Shown here: piece after piece, positions 60,888 through 64,000 of the stretch | How positions within the stretch are numbered: the stretch's first letter is position 1 | How the letters are laid out: each line of letters begins with the position of its first letter | Source: Paenibacillus pabuli | GTDB lineage: Bacteria; Bacillota; Bacilli; Paenibacillales; Paenibacillaceae | Assembly: GCF_023101145.1 (NCBI RefSeq) | Contig: NZ_CP073714.1 | Coordinates: forward strand, 7,378,001-7,442,000 | DNA: 64,000 nucleotides | Direction: 5' to 3' | Translations under genes and position numbers: made by a program | The notes under the pieces: model-generated | The model's database searches: none | What the model was told of the DNA's origin: nothing | Seen by the model: the letters and a program-made list of their open reading frames with translations, nothing else

Positions 60888-62756
60888 ATGGGCAACAGGA
60901 AAGCAGTCTGGGTTCTGGTCTTCGCGCTGATGTTAACCATGTTTGGCCTTCATCCCGAACCGACCAGCGCGGCAAGCGTGACCATCACCAACGGCACCGA
61001 TTGGCTGGATACCGCAGGCAACCCCATTCAGGCCAACAGTGGAAACATTCTGAAAGTCGGCAGCACGTATTATTGGTACGGTGAGCATGCGGTCAGCGGC
61101 AAGTTTGACAGTGTCAACGTCTATACTTCAACCGATTTGAAGAACTGGACGTTCAGCAATGCCATCCTCACCAAGGATTCGGCCACCGAGCTGGCCTCCA
61201 GTAAAATTGAACGTCCCAAAGTCATCTACAACGCCTCCACGAAGCAGTATGTGTTATGGGCGCATTACGAGAACGGAACAGATTACAATCTGGGGCGGGT
61301 CGCGGTAGCGACCAGCAGCACACCAAACGGCAAATTCACGTATGAGGGAAGTTTCCGGCCGCTGGATTACGAGTCACGCGACATGACTGTTTTTGTAGAT
61401 ACAGACGGTACAGGCTATCTGATCACAGCATCCCGCAAAAATGGCGGGGCCAATGATACGATGGCTATTTTCAAAATGAACCCCAGCTATACTGGTGTGG
61501 AATCTTTTGTGGGCTGGCAATTCGAGAACGCCTATCGTGAAGCTCCTGCCGTTGTGAAAAAGGGCACTCGTTACTACCTTTTCACCTCCCAGGCTGCGGG
61601 CTGGTATCCAAATCAGGGCGCGTATGCAACCGCATCGTCCATGACGGGCACGTGGTCCGCTCTTACACCTTATGGCAACCCATCGGCCTTTGGCTCCCAA
61701 ATCCATGATATTGCCACGATTACAGGCAGCAGCACCACATCCTATATTTATATGGGCGACCGCTGGAATCCACTGAATCTTGGTGAACATAAGCATATCT
61801 GGCTTCCCTTAACCTTGAATGATTCTAACGGAACCGCCTCACTGGAGTGGTACAAAGAGTGGAATATCGACGCTGTAACAGGCACAGTCACGCCCCCCTC
61901 TCTTGTTAATCACGCCCAAGGCAAAACGGCTACTGCCATCTCCACAGCTTCCGGTTCATCTGCATCCAATGTCAATGACGGCAACTATCAGACGTCCTGG
62001 GCAGCATCGTCCAATACTTGGCCCGCCTGGTGGCAAGTCGATTTCGGTTCACCCAAGACCATCACGGAGATCGACATTTCCTGGTTTATGTATAAAGGAT
62101 CTGAGGGCTATTATAAATACAAAATCGAGATCAGCAACGATGGCGTCAACTACTCCACGCTGGATCGAACCAGCAACACCACCTATGGGTTTACGACAGA
62201 TGCTGTTCATTTTACCGCCCGTTATGTACGCATCAATATGGTCAACGCTGTTCTGTGGAACAACCCGGGTAACTGGTACACCCCAACCCTGCATGAGGTC
62301 AAAATGTTAGGGCCAGCAACACCTGATGCGACAAATTACAGCCGTTTCAGTTCCTTCAATTATCCGGATCGGTACATCCGTCATTCCAATTTCACGGCAC
62401 GGATCGACACCAACGTCTCACCTGTACTGGATTCACAATTCCGTGTTGTACCTGGCTTGGCCAGCTCTACAGGCATCTCACTGGAATCCATCAATTTTCC
62501 GGGCTACTTCCTGAATTGCAACACCAGCAACAAAATCGTACTTGAGGCGTACACGGATACCGTCACCTATGAAGGAGATGCAACTTTCCTGAGCAGCCCC
62601 GGCTGGGCAGACAGCTCCAGAGTATCGCTCCAATCGTACAGCCAGCCCGGATATTACATCCGGCATTACGATTATGTGTTGCAGATGGATCCCATCAGTG
62701 CCTCCAGCAGCGCAACGGTGAAGGGTGACGCCACGTTTGGGCGAAGCGATTTTTAG
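60888..62756 (+). CDS. Secreted GH43 glycosidase with F5/8C and AbfB domains
   Basis: A 622-residue exported enzyme: signal peptide (about 1-28), a five-bladed GH43 domain (about 35-335; ILKVGSTYYWYGEH near 49, IERPKVIYNASTKQYVLWAHY near 105, DMTVFVDTDGTGYLI, AYREAPAVVKKGTRYYLFTS). A discoidin/F5-8C (CBM32-like) domain follows (about 340-475, HAQGKTATAISTASGSSASNVNDG, WWQVDFGS), then an arabinose-binding AbfB (CBM42-like) domain (about 485-620, RYIRHSNFTARID, SQPGYYIRHYDY). Related enzymes are exo-beta-1,3-galactanases or arabinofuranosidases acting on arabinogalactan. ATG 60888 is 8 bp after AGGAGG. Confidence 0.9.
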   Translation: MGNRKAVWVLVFALMLTMFGLHPEPTSAASVTITNGTDWLDTAGNPIQANSGNILKVGSTYYWYGEHAVSGKFDSVNVYTSTDLKNWTFSNAILTKDSATELASSKIERPKVIYNASTKQYVLWAHYENGTDYNLGRVAVATSSTPNGKFTYEGSFRPLDYESRDMTVFVDTDGTGYLITASRKNGGANDTMAIFKMNPSYTGVESFVGWQFENAYREAPAVVKKGTRYYLFTSQAAGWYPNQGAYATASSMTGTWSALTPYGNPSAFGSQIHDIATITGSSTTSYIYMGDRWNPLNLGEHKHIWLPLTLNDSNGTASLEWYKEWNIDAVTGTVTPPSLVNHAQGKTATAISTASGSSASNVNDGNYQTSWAASSNTWPAWWQVDFGSPKTITEIDISWFMYKGSEGYYKYKIEISNDGVNYSTLDRTSNTTYGFTTDAVHFTARYVRINMVNAVLWNNPGNWYTPTLHEVKMLGPATPDATNYSRFSSFNYPDRYIRHSNFTARIDTNVSPVLDSQFRVVPGLASSTGISLESINFPGYFLNCNTSNKIVLEAYTDTVTYEGDATFLSSPGWADSSRVSLQSYSQPGYYIRHYDYVLQMDPISASSSATVKGDATFGRSDF

Positions 62757-62793
62757 CCATTGGGAATGAGCACTAAGCGATCTATTTTCGGGA

Positions 62794-62838
62794 TAGAGGC
62801 CGCCTCTTCAGATTTATGACTGAAGGAGTGGCCTCTTT
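62794..62838. terminator. Bidirectional terminator
   Basis: AGAGGCCgCCTCTTCAG and CTGAAGGAGtGGCCTCT form a long stem with an eight-base loop between the GH43 gene and the convergent lipoprotein gene. Confidence 0.85.
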
Positions 62839-62880
62839 CGTAGTCCAACATTACCGGACACACAGACTCTAAATGAATTT

Positions 62881-63459
62881 TCATAGCTTATTGACGATAT
62901 CCATGAATGCCTTCATATTGTATGTGTCGTCCTGAATGCGCCATTCCCCTTGTTCCTGTAAAAAGGTAATCTCCCCTTCTAACGGAATGGTCTTCGTTTC
63001 TTCTCCATCATCATTCGTAAATACCAAATGTAGCGTGTACTCCACGAGCATCCAATCGTTTTTACTTTCTTTAATCTTCGCTTTTATATCTTCAGCATGC
63101 AGTGACGCATCTTCTCTGTCTGCCACCTGGAATGGCAACCCTATACTACTTCTTTCAAGATTCCGTTCCGTCAGGAAGGGCTTCAATATCTCTTTTTTGG
63201 CTAGCATCTTTTCTACGGTTAATAATTCTTCACCCTCCTTGTTATCGACTGCAAACTCCACCGTTTTATATTCCAAGGTCATTTCAAGAGCTTGCTGCTC
63301 TTCCTGGGCAGATGCCTTTTGATTCGTCAATATACTCAACTGACTAATTGAATATGGAGCTGGCTCTTGAATACTTTCGTTTTTTTGGGACTCGTTACAC
63401 CCCATCATTACGACAGACATCAGAGTAACTGTTCCGATGAAATAATATAATTTACGCAA
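62881..63459 (-). CDS. Hypothetical lipoprotein
   Basis: A 192-residue exported protein with a lipobox VVMMGC (Cys near 21), a Glu/Gln/Ser-rich tether and a C-terminal domain with two amphipathic helices followed by strands (DWMLVEYTLHLVFTNDDGEE, EITFLQEQGEWRIQDDTYNMKAF), reminiscent of NTF2-like/DUF4878-type lipoprotein domains. TTG 63459 lies 6 bp after GGAGG; the ATG two codons earlier touches the ribosome site. Function unknown. Confidence 0.8.
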   Translation of the reverse strand: MRKLYYFIGTVTLMSVVMMGCNESQKNESIQEPAPYSISQLSILTNQKASAQEEQQALEMTLEYKTVEFAVDNKEGEELLTVEKMLAKKEILKPFLTERNLERSSIGLPFQVADREDASLHAEDIKAKIKESKNDWMLVEYTLHLVFTNDDGEETKTIPLEGEITFLQEQGEWRIQDDTYNMKAFMDIVNKL

Positions 63460-63486
63460 AATCATCCTCCATCCTGTGCGTTCTTG

Positions 63487-64000
63487 TTATCGGCTGCAGC
63501 TGAATACATAAGCGGGCGGCAGGTTACGGTACACCCTTGTCATGCTTACGTTTTCGAAAAACTGCATCAGCAAGCCCTGTTTGAGCAGCGTGTACTGAAA
63601 AGTAATGAACTTGCCATCCTGCTTCAAAAATTGCCTCGATTTACCCAAAATGTCCAGTGACACATCCACAGGCAAGCTGGCAAACGGAAGCCCGGATACA
63701 ATGTAATCGGCCTTGTTCACTCCGTATTGCCGCAAATACTGATCCACATGCACAGCAGAATCATGAACGATGTGTACATTCTGATGGTGACCGTACTTTT
63801 TGCGCAGCATATGGCAGAAACGGGCGTTGTTTTCAATCAGGATCAGGACGGTTCCCGGTTGTCTTGTAGCAAGCAGTTTTTCTGTAAATACCCCAGTACC
63901 TGGTCCATACTCCACAATGCATGAAGCACCTTCAAATACGATGTCCTTCACCATCTTTGCCGCCAAAACTTCTGAGCTGGGAGCAATTGCTCCAATCCAT
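63487..64000 (-). CDS. SAM-dependent methyltransferase, 5' end beyond the window
   Basis: The visible 170 residues carry IGAIAPSSEVLAAKMV, SAM motif I VEYGPGTGVFTEKLL, motif with LILIENNARFCHMLRKKY and DYIVSGLPFASLP. This is the layout of rRNA-adenine-dimethylase-like phospholipid N-methyltransferases (PmtA type). The reading frame stays open to the window's last base, so the start lies outside. Possible products include methylated phosphatidylethanolamine, but this cannot be told from sequence. Confidence 0.85.
   Translation of the reverse strand, partial: WIGAIAPSSEVLAAKMVKDIVFEGASCIVEYGPGTGVFTEKLLATRQPGTVLILIENNARFCHMLRKKYGHHQNVHIVHDSAVHVDQYLRQYGVNKADYIVSGLPFASLPVDVSLDILGKSRQFLKQDGKFITFQYTLLKQGLLMQFFENVSMTRVYRNLPPAYVFSCSR

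Noticed and set aside
1..64000. CRISPR arrays, tRNA or rRNA genes, insertion sequences, prophage genes
   Set aside because: I looked for regular spaced repeats, tRNA-like clover-leaf ends, transposase or integrase motifs and phage structural genes and saw none; short or degenerate examples could be missed by eye.

Overview
The window reads as a chromosomal segment of a Paenibacillus-type, Gram-positive, spore-forming soil bacterium. The evidence is a run of Paenibacillus-like families (glycerate kinase/GntP, several GH enzymes, SLH surface proteins, a YtrA-like GntR/ABC operon, a Spo0E-like phosphatase, an RRNPP quorum-sensing receptor), strong GGAGG ribosome sites, frequent TTG/GTG starts and T-tailed hairpin terminators. 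No rRNA, tRNA, CRISPR array, transposase or phage gene was seen.

Layout. 0.1-9.2 kb: TetR regulator, luciferase-like monooxygenase, a methyltransferase behind a T-box leader, an ECF sigma factor with its DUF4179 anti-sigma partner, a PhnA-like zinc-ribbon protein, a VanZ/RDD membrane protein and a carboxylesterase. 9.5-15.7 kb: a six-gene operon (two ABC permeases, a binding lipoprotein, HAD phosphatase, SMR exporter, metallophosphoesterase) divergent from a GbsR-like regulator; together they suggest uptake and dephosphorylation of a choline or glycerol phosphodiester. 16.1-24.9 kb: a visibly AT-richer block with a 1464-residue SLH surface protein, a membrane sensor carrying two different histidine-kinase modules, and a receiver/winged-helix/BTAD (SARP-like) regulator. 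Facing it is a second large SLH protein (25.0-28.6 kb). All three promoters (SLH1, kinase, SLH2) carry GTTCAGA heptamers repeated every 11 bp, which suggests a single regulon.

28.9-43 kb: SDR/HxlR pair; CdaR, glycerate kinase and GntP permease sharing a TGCACAATG operator motif; papain-like and CdsA-like proteins; lipoproteins; Ada; a PEP mutase-family enzyme; a GntR/ABC operon with a perfect operator palindrome; a 56-residue Spo0E-like gene. 43.2-44.7 kb: an RRNPP receptor overlapped at its 3' end by a 46-residue secreted pro-peptide gene, a quorum-sensing pair. 45-56 kb: aldo/keto reductase, lipid kinase, LRR protein, AraC regulator with a GH30 enzyme, GH10 xylanase with a cre site, MFS exporter, secreted 5'-nucleotidase with an SH3 domain.

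56.4-64 kb: lipoproteins, a macrolide 2'-phosphotransferase preceded by an 8-codon leader ending in Arg-Leu-Arg and a terminator/antiterminator pair (predicted macrolide-induced attenuation), a DbpA-like helicase, a GH43 exo-enzyme with carbohydrate-binding domains, and a methyltransferase cut by the window edge.

The strongest candidates for new biology are the SLH/dual-kinase/SARP regulon, the quorum-sensing pair, the macrolide attenuator, the phosphodiester operon and the T-box-controlled methyltransferase. All functions were read from sequence and remembered family features; no database search was run.
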